Of a DNA stretch of 64,000 nt, positions 27,301 to 40,310 are shown piece after piece. Below the pieces are notes generated by a model. It saw only the letters and a program-made list of their open reading frames with translations. It made no database searches and was not told the origin of the DNA. Every line of letters begins with the position of its first letter. The stretch's first letter is position 1. The stretch spans positions 1 to 64,000 of the forward strand of contig NW_003113394.1 in assembly GCF_000003605.2 (NCBI RefSeq), read 5' to 3'. Origin of the DNA: Saccoglossus kowalevskii. Its lineage: Eukaryota; Hemichordata; Enteropneusta; Harrimaniidae. A program made the position numbers and the translations under genes.

Positions 27301-28429
27301 TCATCACATATATCTGTTAGCTATTGCAGTCATCACATTTATCTTTTCGCTACTGCAGTCATCACATATATCTGTTAGCTATTGCAGTCATCACATTTAT
27401 CTGTTAGCTATTGCAGTCATCACATTTATCTGTTAGCTATTGCAGTCATCACATTTATCTGTTAGCTATTGCAGTCATCACATTTATCTGTTAGTTATTG
27501 CAGTCATCACATTTATCTGTCAGCTATTGCAGTCATCACATTAATCTGTTAGCTATTGCAGACATCACATTTATCTGTTAGCTATTGCAGTCATCACATT
27601 TATCTGTTAGCTATTGTAGTCATCACATTTATCTGTTAGCTATTGCAGTCATCACATTTATCTGTTAGCTATTGTAGTCATCACATTTATCTGTTAGCTA
27701 TTGCAGTCATCACATTTATCTGTTAGCTATTGCAGTCATCACATTTATCTGTTAGCTATTGAAGTCATCATATTTATCTGTTAGCTATTGCAGACATCAC
27801 ATTCATCTGTTAGCTATTACAATCATCACAATTATCTGTTAGTTATTGCAGTCATCACATTTATCTGTTAGCTATTGCAGTCATCACATATATCTGTTAG
27901 CTATTGCAGTCATCACATTTATCTTTTAGCTATTGCAGTCATCACATGTATCTGTTAGCTATTGCAGTCATCACATTTATCTGTTAGCTATTGCAGTCAT
28001 CACATTTATCTGTTAGCTATTGCATTCATCACATTTATCTGTTAGTTATTGCAGTCATCGCATTTATCTGTTAGCTATTGTAGTCATCATATTTATCTGT
28101 TAGCTATTGCAGACATCACATTCATCTGTTAGCTATTGCAATCATCACATTTATCTGTTAGTTATTGCAGTCATCACATTTATCTGTTAGCTATTGCAGT
28201 CATCACATTTATCTGTAAGCTACTGCAGTCATCACATTTATCTGTTAGCTATTGCAGTCATCACATATATATGTTAGCTATTGCAGTAATCACATATATC
28301 TGTTAGCTATTGCAGTCATCACATTTATCTGTTAGCTATTGCAGTCATCATATATATCTGTTAGCTATTGCAGTAATCACATATATCTGTTAGCTATTGC
28401 AGTCATCACATTTATCTGTTAGCTACTGC

Positions 28430-29170
28430 AGTCATCACATATATCTGTTAGCCATTGCAGTCATCACATTTATCTGTTAGCTATTGCAGTCATCACATTT
28501 ATATGTTAGTTATTGCAGTCATCACATTTATCTGTTAGCTATTGCAGTCATCACAAATATCTGTTAGCTTTTGCCGTCATCTCATTTATCTGTTAGCTAT
28601 TACAGTCATCACATTTATCTGTTAACTATTGCAGTCATCTCATTTATCTGTTAGCTATTGCAGTCATCACATTTATCTGTTAGCTACTGCAGTCATCACA
28701 TTTATCTGTTAGCTATTGCAGTCATCACATATATCTGTTAGCTATTGCAGTAATCACATATATCTGTTAGCTATTGCAGTCATCACATTTATCTGTTAGC
28801 TATTGCAGTCATCATATATATCTGTTAGCTATTGCAGTAATCACATATATCTGTTAGCTATTGCAGTCATCACATTTATCTGTTAGCTATTGCAGTCATC
28901 ATATATATCTGTTAGCTATTGCAGTCATCACATTTATCTGTTAGCTATTGCAGTCATCACATGTATCTGTTAGCTATTGCCGTCATCTCATTTATCTGTT
29001 AGCTATTGCAGTCATCACATTTATCTGTTAGCTATTGCAGTCATCACATTTATATGTTAGTTATTGCAGTCATCACATTTATCTGTTAGCTATTGCAGTC
29101 ATCACATTTATCTGTTAGCTATTGCAGTCATCACATATATCTGTTAGCTTTTGCCGTCATCTTATTTATC
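28430..29170 (+). repeat. 740-bp block with copies at 45,010 and 50,314
   Basis: TTAGCCATTG (28,448), CATTTATATG, AAATATC with TTTTGCCGTC, TTAACTATTG, alternating GCAGTAATC/CATATATATC monomers and TTGCCGTCATC (28,980) recur at 45,028-45,618, where two monomers are inserted, and at 50,332-50,863 (offset 21,884, then 21,883). An older-looking relative of the first part lies at 13,400-13,600. Confidence 0.85.
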
Positions 29171-29834
29171 TGTTAGCTATTACAGTCATCACATTTATCT
29201 GTTAACTATTGCAGTCATCTCATTTATTTTGTTAGCTATTGCAGTCATCACATTTATCTGTTAGCTATTGCAGTCATCACATTTATCTTGTTAGCTATTG
29301 CAGCCATCACATTTATCTGTTAGCTATTGCAGTCATCACAGTTATCTGTTAGCTATTGCAGTCATCTCATTTATCTGTTAGCTATTGCAGTCATTACATT
29401 TATCTGTTAGCTATTGTAGTCATCACATTTATATGTTAGATATTGCATTCATCACATTTATCTGTTAGTTATTGCAGTCATCGCATTTATCTGTTAGCTA
29501 TTGTAGTCATCATATTTATCTGTTAGCTATTGCAGACATCACATTCATCTGTTAGCTATTGCAATCATCACATTTATCTGTTAGTTATTGCAGTCATCAC
29601 ATTTATCTGTTAGCTATTGCTGTCATCACATATATCTGTTAGCTTTTGTCGTCATCTCATTTATCTGTTAGCTCTTACAGTCAGCACATTTATCTGTTAG
29701 CTATTGCAGTCATCACATTTATCTGTTAGCTATTGCAGTCATCACATTTATCTGTTAGCTATTGCAGTCATCATATTTATCTGTTAGCTATTGCAGTCAT
29801 CACATATATCTGTTAGCTATTGCAGTCATCACAT

Positions 29835-30070
29835 TTATGTGTTGGTTATTGCAGTCATCTCATTTATCTATTAGCTATTGCAGTCATTACATTTATCTGT
29901 TAGCTAATACAGTCATCACATTCATCTGTTAGCTATTGCAGTCATCACATATCTCTTAGCTATTGCATTCATCTCATTTATTTGTTAGCTATTGCAGTCA
30001 TCACATTCATCTCTTAGCTATTGCAGTCATCACATATCTCTTAGCTATTTCATTCATCTCATTTATTTGT
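29835..30070 (+). repeat. ATTCATC/CATATCTCTT block, copy 7
   Basis: It lacks the GTACTTCTG start and begins at TTATGTGTTGGTTATTG. The remainder has both rounds, with TTTCATTC in place of TTGCATTC in the second. Confidence 0.8.
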
Positions 30071-31477
30071 TAGCTATTGCAGTCTTCACATTTATCTGTT
30101 AGCTATTGCAGTTATCACATTTATCTGTTAGCTATTGCAGTCATCACATTTATCTGTTAGCTATTGCAGTCATCACATTTATCTGTTAGCTATTGCAGTC
30201 ATCACATTTATCTGTTAGCTATTGAAGTCATCATATTTATCTGTTAGCTATTGCAGACATCACATTCATCTGTTAGCTATTACAATCATCACATTTATCT
30301 GTTAGTTATTGCAGTCATCACATTTATCTGTTAGCTATTGCAGTCATCACATATATCTGTTAGCTATTGCAGTCATCACATTTATCTTTTAGCTATTGCA
30401 GTCATCACATGTATCTGTTAGCTATTGCAGTCATCACATTTATCTGTTAGCTATTGCAGTCATCACATTTATCTGTTAGCTATTGCATTCATCACACTTA
30501 TCTGTTAGTTATTGCAGTCATCGCATTTATCTGTTAGCTATTGTAGTCATCATATTTATCTGTTAGCTATTGCAGACATCACATTCATCTGTTAGCTATT
30601 GCAATCATCACATTTATCCGTTAGTTATTGCAGTCATCACATTTATCTGTTAGCTATTGCAGTCATCACATTTATCTGTTAGCTACTGCAGTCATCACAT
30701 TTATCTGTTAGCTATTGCAGTCATCACATATATCTGTTAGCTATTGCAGTAATCACATATATCTGTTAGCTATTGCAGTCATCACATTTATCTGTTAGCT
30801 ATTGCAGTCATCACATTTATCTGTTCGCTACTGCAGTCATCACATATATCTGTTAGCTATTGCAGTCATCACATTAATCTGTTAGCTATTGCAGTCATCA
30901 CATTTATCTGTTAGCTATTGCAGTCATCACATTTATCTGTTAGCTATTGCAGTCATCACATTTATCTGTTAGTTATTGCAGTCATCACATTTATCTGTTA
31001 GCTATTGCAGTCATCACATTTATCTGTTAGCTATTGCAGACATCACATTTATCTGTTAGCTATTGCAGTCATCACATTTATCAGTTAGCTATTGCAGTCA
31101 TCAAATTTATCTGTTAGCTATTGCAGTCATCACATTTATCTGTTGGCTATTTCAGTCATCACATATATCTGTTAGGTATTGCCGTCATCTCATATATCTG
31201 TTAGCTATTGCAGTCATCACATTTATCTGTTAGCTATTGCAGTCATCACATTTATCTGTTAGCTATTGCAGTCATCACATTTATCTGTTAGCTATTGCAG
31301 TCATCACATTTATCTATTAGCTGTTGCAGTCATCACATTTATCTGTTAGCTACTGCAGTCATCACATATATCTGTTAGCAATTGCAGTCATCACATTTAT
31401 CTGTTAGCTATTGCAGTCATCACATATATCTGTTAGCAATTGAAGTCATCACATTTATCTGTTAGCTATTGCAGTCA

Positions 31478-31700
31478 TCACATACTTCTGTTAGGTAATG
31501 CAGCCATCACATTTATCTGTTAGCTTTTGCAGTCATCACATTTATCTGTTGGTTATTGCAGTCATCTCATTTATCTATTAGCTATTGCAGTCATTACATT
31601 TATCTGTTAGCTAATACAGTCATCACATTCATCTGTTAGCTATTGCAGTCATCACATATCTCTTAGCTATTGCATTCATCTCATTAATTTGTTAGCTATT
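31478..31700 (+). repeat. ATTCATC/CATATCTCTT block, copy 8 (short form)
   Basis: It begins with CATACTTCTGTTAGGTAATG and stops after a single round, ending in CATTAATTTG in place of CATTTATTTG. Confidence 0.8.
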
Positions 31701-32899
31701 GCAGTCATCACATTTTTCTGTTAGCTATTACAGTCATCACATTTATCTGTTGGTTATTTCAGTCATCACATTTATCTGTTAGCTATTGCAGTCATCACAT
31801 TTATCTGTTAGCTATTGCAGTCATCACATTTATCTGTTAGTTATTGCACTCATCACATTTATCTGTTAGCTATTACAGTCATCACATTTATCTGTTGGCT
31901 ATTTCAGTCATCACATATATCTGTTAGGTATTGCCGTCATCTCATTTATCTGTTAGCTATTGCAGTCATCACATTTATATGTTAGTTATTGCAGTCATCA
32001 CATTTATCTGTTAGCTATTGCAGTCATCACAAATATCTGTTAGCTTTTGCCGTCATCTCATTTATCTGTTAGCTATTACAGTCATCACATTTATCTGTTA
32101 ACTATTGCAGTCATCCCATTTATCTGTTAGCTATTGCAGTCATCACATTTATCTGTTAGCTATTGCAGTCATCACATTTATCTGTTAGCTATTGCACTCA
32201 TCACATATATCTGTTAGCTATTGCAGTCATCACATTTATCTGTTAGCTATTGCAGTCATCACATTTATCTGTTAGCTATTGCAGTCATCACATTTATCTG
32301 TTAGCTACTGCAGTCATCACATTTATCTGTTAGCTATTGCAGTCATCACATTTATCTGTTAGCTATTGCAGTCATCCCATTTATCTGTTAGCTATAGCAG
32401 TCATCACATTTATCTGTTAGCTGTTGCAGTCATCACATTTATCTGTTAGCTACTGCAGTCATCACATATATCTGTTAGCTATTGCAGTCATCACATTTAT
32501 CTGTTCGCTACTGCAGTCATCACATATATCTGTTAGCTATTGCAGTCATCACATTAATCTGTTAGCTATTGCAGTCATCACATTTATCTGTTAGCTATTG
32601 CAGTCATCACATTTATCTGTTAGCTATTGCAGTCATCACATTTATCTGTTAGTTATTGCAGTCATCACATTTATCTGTTAGCTATTGCAGTCATCACATT
32701 TATCTGTTAGCTATTGCAGACATCACATTTATCTGTTAGCTATTGCAGTCATCACATTTATCTGTTAGCTATTGTAGTCATCACATTTATCTGTTAGCTA
32801 TTGCAGTCATCACAGTTATCTGTTAGTTATTGCAGTCATCACATTTATCTGTTATCTATTGCAGTCATCACATATATCTGTTAGCTATTGCCGTCATCT

Positions 32900-33110
32900 C
32901 ATTTATCTATTAGCTATTGCAGTCATTACATTTATCTGTTAGCTAATACTGTCATCATATTCATCTGTTAGCTATTGCAGTCATCACATATCTCTTAGCT
33001 AATGCATTCATCTCATTTATTTGTTAGCTATTGCAGTCATTATATTCATCTCTTAGCTATTGCAGTCATCACATATCTCTTAGCTATTGCATTCATCTCA
33101 TTTATTTGTT
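32900..33110 (+). repeat. ATTCATC/CATATCTCTT block, copy 9
   Basis: It starts at CTATTAGC without GTACTTCTG and carries AATACTGTCATCATATTC and TTAGCTAATGCATTC. Like copy 1 it runs into GCAATCATC. Confidence 0.8.
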
Positions 33111-34171
33111 AGCTATTGCAATCATCACATTTATCTGTTAGTTATTGCAGTCATCACATTTATCTGTTAGCTATTGCAGTCATCACATTTATCTGTTAGC
33201 TATTGCAGTCATCACATTTATCTGTTAGTTATTGCAGTCATCACATTTATCTGTTAGCTATTGCAGTCATCACATTCATCTGTTAACTATTGCAGTCATC
33301 ACATTTATCTGTTAGCTATTGCAGTCATCACATTTATCTGTTAGCTATTGCAGTCATCACATTTATCTGTTAGCTATTGCAGTCGTCACATTTATCTGTT
33401 AGCTGTTGCAGTCATCACATTTATCTGTTAGCTACTACAGTCATCACATATATCTGTTAGCTATTGCAGTCATCACATTTATCTGTTCGCTACTGCAGTC
33501 ATCACATATATCTGTTAGCTATTGCAGTCATCACATTTATCTGTTAGCTATTGTAGTCATCACATTTATCTGTTAACTATTGCATTCATCTCATTTATTT
33601 GTTAGCTATTGCAATCATCACATTTATCTGTTAGTTATTGCAGTCATCACATTTATCTGTTAGCTATTGCAGTCATCACATATATCTGTTAGCTTTTGTC
33701 GTCATCTCATTTGTCTGTTAGCTATTACAGTCATCACATTTATCTGTTAGCTATTGCCGTCATCTCATTTATCTGTTAGCTATTGCAGTCATCACATTTA
33801 TCTGTTAGCTATTGCAGTCATCACATTATCTGTTAGCTATTGCAGTCATCACATATATCTGTTAGCTATTTCAGTCATCACATTTATCTGTTAGCTATTG
33901 CAGTCATCACATTTATCTGTTAGTTATTGCAGTCATCACATTTATCTGTTAGCTATTGCAGTCATCACATTTATCTGTTAGCTATTGCAGTCATCACATT
34001 TATCTTTTAAGATATTGCAATCATCACATTTATCTGTTAGTTATTGCAGTCATCACATTTACCTATTAGCTATTGCAGTCATCACATTTATCTGTTAGCT
34101 ATTGCAGTCATCACATTTATCTGTTAGTTATTGCAGTCATCACATTTATCTGTTAGCTATTGCAGTCATCA

Positions 34172-34240
34172 CACATATATGTTAGTTTTGTAGCCATCAC
34201 ATTTATCTTTTAGCTATTGCAGTCATCACATTATCTGTTA
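34172..34240 (+). repeat. Irregular monomers at a type I/type II boundary
   Basis: CATCACACATATATG, TTAGTTTTGTAGCC (one base shorter than the TTAGTTTTTG form elsewhere) and CACATTATCTG lie in three consecutive monomers exactly where type II variants begin. Confidence 0.6.
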
Positions 34241-34319
34241 GCTATTGCAGTCATCACATGTATCTGTTAGTTATTGCAGTCATCACATTTATCTGTTGGC
34301 TATTGCAGTCATCACATGT

Positions 34320-35760
34320 ATCTGTTAGGTATTGCAGTCATCACATTTATCTGTTAGCTATTGCAGTCATCACATATCTCTTAGGTATTGCAGTCATCTT
34401 ATTTATCTGTTAGCTATTGCAGTCATCACATTTATCTGTTAGCTATTGCAGTGATCACATTTATCTGTTAGCTATTGCAGTGACCACATTTATCTATTAG
34501 TTATTACATCCATCACATTTATCTGTTAGTTATTGCAGCCATCACATTTCTCTGTTAGCTATTGCAGTCATCACATTTATCTGTTAGCTATTGCAGTCAT
34601 CACATATCTCTTAGGTATTGCAGTCATCTTATTTATCTGTTAGCTATTGCAGTGATCACATTTATCTGTTAGCTATTGCAGTGATCACATTTATCTGTTA
34701 GTTATTACATCCATCACATGTATTTGTTAGTTATTGCAGTCATCACATTTATCTGTTAGTTATTACAGCCATCACATTTATCTGTTAGCTATTGCAGTCA
34801 TCACATTTATCAGTTAGTTATTGCAGTCATCACATTTATCTGTTGGCTATTGCAGTCATCACATATATCTGTTAGTTATTACAGCCATCACATTTATCTG
34901 TTAGCTATTGCAGTCATCACATTTATCTGTTAGCTATTGCAGTCATCACATTTATCAGTTAGTTATTGCAGTCATCACATTTATCAGTTAGTTATTGCAG
35001 TCATCACATTTATCTGTTGGCTATTGCAGTCATCACATATATCTGTTAGGTATTGCAGTCATCACATTTATCTGTTAGCTATTGCAGTCATCACATATCT
35101 CTTAGGTATTGCAGTCATCTTATTTATCTGATAGCTATTGCAGTGATCACATTTATCTGTTAGCTATTGCAGTGATCACATTTATCTGTTAGCTATTGCA
35201 GTGACCACATTTATCTGTTAGTTAGTACATCCATCACATTTATCTGTTAGTTATTGCAGCCATCACATTTCTCTGTTAGCTATTGCAGTCATCACATTTA
35301 TCTGTTAGCTATTGCAGTCATCACATATCTCTTAGGTATTGCAGTCATCTTATTTATCTGTTAGCTATTGCAGTGATCCCATTTATCTGTTAGCTATTGC
35401 AGTGATCACATTTATCTGTTAGTTATTACATCCATCACATGTATTTGTTAGTTATTGCAGTCATCACATTTATCTGTTAGTTATTACAGCCATCACATTT
35501 ATCCGTTAGCTATTGCAGTCATCACATTTATCAGTTAGTTATTGCAGTCATCACATTTATCTGTTGGCTATTGCAGTCATCACATATATCTGTTAGTTAT
35601 TACAGCCATCACATTTATCTGTTAGCTATTGCAGTCATCACATTTATCTGTTAGCTATTGCAGTCATCACATTTATCAGTTAGTTATTGCAGTCATCACA
35701 TTTATCTGTTAGTTATTGCAGTCATCACATTTATCTGTTAGTTATTACAGCCATCACATT
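34320..35760 (+). repeat. 721-bp tandem higher-order unit, two copies
   Basis: TTAGGTATTGCAGTCATCTT starts at 34,381 and 34,611, then at 35,102 and 35,332, each pair 721 bp apart. That equals 25 monomers, two of them the 27-bp CATATCTCTT form. TTACATCC, TTACAGCC, TATCAGTTAG and TGTTGGC follow in both. The copies diverge after about 34,970/35,691. A partial relative with one monomer fewer is at 61,410-61,830. Confidence 0.85.
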
Positions 35761-36179
35761 TATCTGTTAGCTATTGCAGTCATCACATGTATCAGTTAGT
35801 TATTGCAGTCATCACATTTATCTGTTGGCTATTGCAGTCATCACATATATCTGTTAGCTATTGCAGTCATCACATTTATCTGTTGGCTATTGCAGTCATC
35901 ACATTTATCTGTTAGCTATTGCAGTCATCACATTTATTTGTTAGCTATTGCAGTCATCATATTTATCTGTTAGGTATTGCAGTCATCACATTTATCTGTT
36001 AGCTATTGCAGTCATCACATTTATCTATTAGCTATTGCAGTCATCACATTTATCTATTAGCAATTGCAGCCATCACATTTATTTGTTAGTTATTGTAGTC
36101 ATCACATTTATCTGTTAGCTATTGCAGTCATCACATATATATGTTAGTTTTTGTAGCCATCACATTTATCTTTTAGCTA

Positions 36180-36193
36180 TTGCAAAACATCAC
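36180..36193 (+). repeat. Breakpoint monomer joining type II to type I sequence
   Basis: The monomer reads TTGCAAAACATCAC where consensus has TTGCAGTCATCAC, giving one extra base and changed sequence. To its left the array matches 20,330-20,440. To its right it matches the type I CTATTGGC, GCCGTC and long-monomer series found at 16,300 and 46,640. It occurs only once in the window. Confidence 0.8.
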
Positions 36194-36400
36194 ATTTATC
36201 TGTTAGCTATTGCAGTCATCACATTTATCTGTTAGCTATTGCAGTCATCACATTTATCTATTGGCTATTTCAGTCATCACATATATCTGTTAGGTATTGC
36301 CGTCATCTCATTTATCTGTTAGCTATTGCAGTCATCACATTTATCTGTTAGCTATTGCAGTCATCACATTTATCTGTTAGCTATTGCAGTCATCACATTT

Positions 36401-37950
36401 ATCTGTTATCTGTTAGCTGTTGCAGTCATCACATTTATCTGTTAGCTACTGCAGTCATCACATATATCTGTTAGCTATTGCAGTCATCACATTTATCTTT
36501 TCGCTACTGCAGTCATCACATATATCTGTTAGCTATTGCAGTCATCACATTTATCTGTTAGCTATTGCAGTCATCACATTTATCTGTTAGCTATTGCAGT
36601 CATCACATTTATCTGTTAGCTATTGCAGTCATCACATTTATCTGTTAGTTATTGCAGTCATCACATTTATCTGTCAGCTATTGCAGTCATCACATTAATC
36701 TGTTAGCTATTGCAGACATCACATTTATCTGTTAGCTACTGCAGTCATCACATATATCTGTTAGCTATTGCAGTCATCACATTTATCTTTTCGCTACTGC
36801 AGTCATCACATATATCTGTTAGCTATTGCAGTCATCACATTTATCTGTTAGCTATTGCAGTCATCACATTTATCTGTTAGCTATTGCAGTCATCACATTT
36901 ATCTGTTAGCTATTGCAGTCATCACATTTATCTGTTAGCTATTGCAGTCATCACATTTATCTGTTATCTGTTAGCTGTTGCAGTCATCACATTTATCTGT
37001 TAGCTACTGCAGTCATCACATATATCTGTTAGCTATTGCAGTCATCACATTTATCTTTTCGCTACTGCAGTCATCACATATATCTGTTAGCTATTGCAGT
37101 CATCACATTTATCTGTTAGCTATTGCAGTCATCACATTTATCTGTTAGCTATTGCAGTCATCACATTTATCTGTTAGCTATTGCAGTCATCACATTTATC
37201 TGTTAGTTATTGCAGTCATCACATTTATCTGTCAGCTATTGCAGTCATCACATTAATCTGTTAGCTATTGCAGACATCACATTTATCTGTTAGCTATTGT
37301 AGTCATCACATTTATCTGTTAGCTATTGCAGTCATCACATTTATCTGTTAGTTATTGCAGTCATCACATTTATCTGTCAGCTATTGCAGTCATCACATTA
37401 ATCTGTTAGCTATTGCAGTCATCACATTTATCTGTTAGCTATTGCAGTCATCACATTAATCTGTTAGTTATTGCAGCCATCACATATATCTGCTAGCTAT
37501 TGCAGTCATCACATTTATCTGTTAGCTATTTCAGTCATCACATATATATGTTAGTTATTGCAGTCATCACATTTATCTGTTAGCTATTGCAGTCATCACA
37601 TTTATCTGTTAGTTATTGCAGCCATCACATATATCTGCTAGCTATTGCAGTCATCACATTTATCTGTTAGCTATTTCAGTCATCACGTACTTCTGTTAGG
37701 TAATGCAGCCATCACATTTATCTGTTAGCTTTTGCAGTCATCACATTTATCTGTTGGTTATTGCAGTCATCTCATTTATCTATTAGCTATTGCAGTCATT
37801 ACATTTATCTGTTAGCTATTGCAGTCATCACATTTATCTGTTATCTGTTAGCTGTTGCAGTCATCACATTTATCTGTTAGCTACTGCAGTCATCACATAT
37901 ATCTGTTAGCTATTGCAGTCATCACATTTATCTTTTCGCTACTGCAGTCA
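36401..37950 (+). repeat. 36-bp long-monomer cassettes, cluster 3
   Basis: ATCTGTTATCTGTTAGC starts at 36,401, 36,959 and 37,836. The 558-bp unit 36,401-36,958 recurs at 48,051-48,607 (one base shorter) and includes a second TACTGCAG/CTTTTCGC pair without the 7-base duplication (36,735-36,800). Before the third cassette, the GTACTTCTG block at 37,687 is cut short: it runs through GTCATTAC and then straight into the cassette, missing the ATTCATC and CATATCTCTT part. Confidence 0.87.
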
Positions 37951-40099
37951 TCACATATATCTGTTAGCTATTGCAGTCATCACATTTATCTGTTAGCTAT
38001 GCAGTCATCACATTATCTGTTAGCTATGCAGTCATCACATATATCTGTTAGCTATTTCAGTCATCACATTTATCTGTTAGCTATTGCAGTCATCACATTT
38101 ATCTGTTAGTTATTGCAGTCATCACATTTATCTGTTAGCTATTGCAGTCATCACATTTATCTGTTAGCTATTGCAGTCATCACATTTATCTGTTAGCTAT
38201 TGCAGTCATCACATTTATCTTTTAAGATATTGCAATCATCACATTTATCTGTTAGTTATTGCAGTCATCACATTTATCTGTTAGCTATTGCAGTCATCAG
38301 ATTTATCTGTTAGCTATTGCAGTCATCACATTTATCTGTTAGTTATTGCAGTCATCACATTTATCTGTTAGCTATTGCAGTCATCACATGTATCTGTTAG
38401 CTATTGCCGTCATCTCATTTATCTGTTAGCTATTGCAGTCATCACATTTATCTGTTAGCTATTGCAGTCATCACATTTATCTGTTCGTTATTGCAGTCAT
38501 CACATTTATCTGTTAGCTATTGCAGTCATCACATTTATCTGTTAACTATTGCAGTCATCAAATTTATCTGTTAGCTATTGCAGTCATCACATTTATCTGT
38601 TAGCTATTGCAGTCATCACATTTATCTGTTAGCTATTGCAGTCATCACATTTATCTGTTAGCTGTTGCAGTCATCACATTTATCTGTTAGCTACTGCAGT
38701 CATCACATATATCTGTTAGCTATTGCAGTCATCACATTTATCTGTTCGCTACTGCAGTCATCACATATATCTGTTAGCTATTGCAGTCATCACATTTATC
38801 TGTTAGCTATTGCAGTCATCACATTTATCTGTTAGCTATTGCAGTCATCACATTTATCTGTTAGCTATTGCAGTCATCACATTTATCTGTTAGTTATTGC
38901 AGTCATCACATTTATCTGTTAGCTATTGCAGTCATCACATTTATCTGTTAGCTATTGCAGTCATCACATTTATCTGTTAGTTATTGCAGTCATCACATTG
39001 ATCTGTTAGCTATTACAGTCATCACATTTATCTGTTGGCTATTTCAGTCATCACATATATCTGTTAGGTATTGCCGTCATCTCATTTATCTGTTAGCTAT
39101 TGCAGTCATCACATTTATATGTTAGTTATTGCAGTCATCACATTTATCTGTTAGCTATTGCAGTCATCACAAATATCTGTTAGCTTTTGCCGTCATGTCA
39201 TTTATCTGTTAGCTATTACAGTCATCACATTTATCTGTTAACTATTGCAGTCATCCCATTTATGTGTTAGCTATTACAGTCATCACATTTATCTGTTAGC
39301 TATTGCAGTCATCACATTTATCTGTTAGCTATTGCACTCATCACATATATCTGTTAGCTATTGCAGTCATCACATTTATCTGTTAGCTATTGCAGTCATC
39401 ACATTTATCTGTTAGCTATTGCAGTCATCACATTTATCTGTTAGCTATTGCAGTCATCTTATATATCTGTTAGCTATTGCAGTCATCACATTTATCTGTT
39501 AGCTATTGCAGTCATCACATTTATCTGTTAGCTATTGCAGTCATCACATTTATCTTTTAGCTATTGCTGTCATCACATTTATCTGTTAGCTATTGCAGTC
39601 ATCACATTTATCTGTTAGCTATTGCAGTCATCCCATTTATCTGTTAGCTATAGCAGTCATCACATTTATCTGTTAGCTGTTGCAGTCATCACATTTATCT
39701 GTTTGCTACTGCAGTCATCACATATATCTGTTAGCTATTGCAGTCATCACATTTATCTGTTCGCTACTGCAGTCATCACATATATCTGTTAGCTATTGCA
39801 GTCATCACATTTATCTGTTAGCTATTGCAGTCATCACATTTATCTGTTAGCTATTGCAGTCATCACATTTATCTGTTAGCTATTGCAGTAATCACATTTA
39901 TCTGTTAGTTATTGCAGTCATCACATTTATCTGTTAGCTATTGCAGTCATCACATTTATCTATTAGCTATTGCAGACATCACATTTATCTGTTAGCTATT
40001 GCAGTCAACACATTTATCTGTTAGCTATTGTAGTCATCACATTTATCTGTTAGCTATTGCAGTCATCACAGTTATCTGTTAGTTATTGCAGTCATCACA

Positions 40100-40310
40100 T
40101 TTATCTATTAGATATTGCAGTCATTACATTTATCTGTTAGCTAATACAGTCATCATATTCATCTGTTAGCTATTGCAGTCATCACATATCTCTTAGCTAT
40201 TGCATTCATCTCATTTATTTGTTAGCTATTGCAGTCATCACATTCATCTCTTAGCTATTGCAGTCATCACATATCTCTTAGATATTGCTTTCATCTCATT
40301 TATTTGTTAG
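40100..40310 (+). repeat. ATTCATC/CATATCTCTT block, copy 10
   Basis: It starts at CTATTAGATATTG without GTACTTCTG, has CATCATATTC like copies 1, 3 and 9, and has TTGCTTTCATC in the second round. GCAATCATC and then GTCGTCATC (40,403) follow. Confidence 0.8.

Larger units (their letters stand above)
27301..34165 (+). repeat. Type I array domain 5
   Basis: CTTTTCGC (27,350), CATTAATC and GACATCAC monomers mark the return to type I. Blocks of ATTCATC/CATATCTCTT occur near 29,835, 31,478 and 32,900. A distinctive stretch at 28,250-28,960 alternates GCAGTAATC and CATATATATCTG monomers and recurs at 45,000 and 50,220. GCAGCCATC monomers are rare (one near 29,300). The right end shows irregular monomers (CATCACACATATATG, TTAGTTTTGTAGCC, CACATTATCTG) at about 34,170-34,240, where type II variants begin. 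Confidence 0.66.
34166..36185 (+). repeat. Type II array domain 6
   Basis: This is a short type II island. It has TTAGGTATTGCAGTCATCTT monomers at 34,381, 34,611, 35,102 and 35,332, with GTGATCAC monomers between 34,450 and 35,410, TTACATCC and TATCAGTTAG monomers. Most of it is a 721-bp tandem duplication. The last 300 bases match domain 4 (35,881-36,000 equals 20,161-20,280 over all 120 bases compared). The island ends abruptly inside a monomer reading TTGCAAAACATCAC at 36,180-36,193. Confidence 0.75.
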
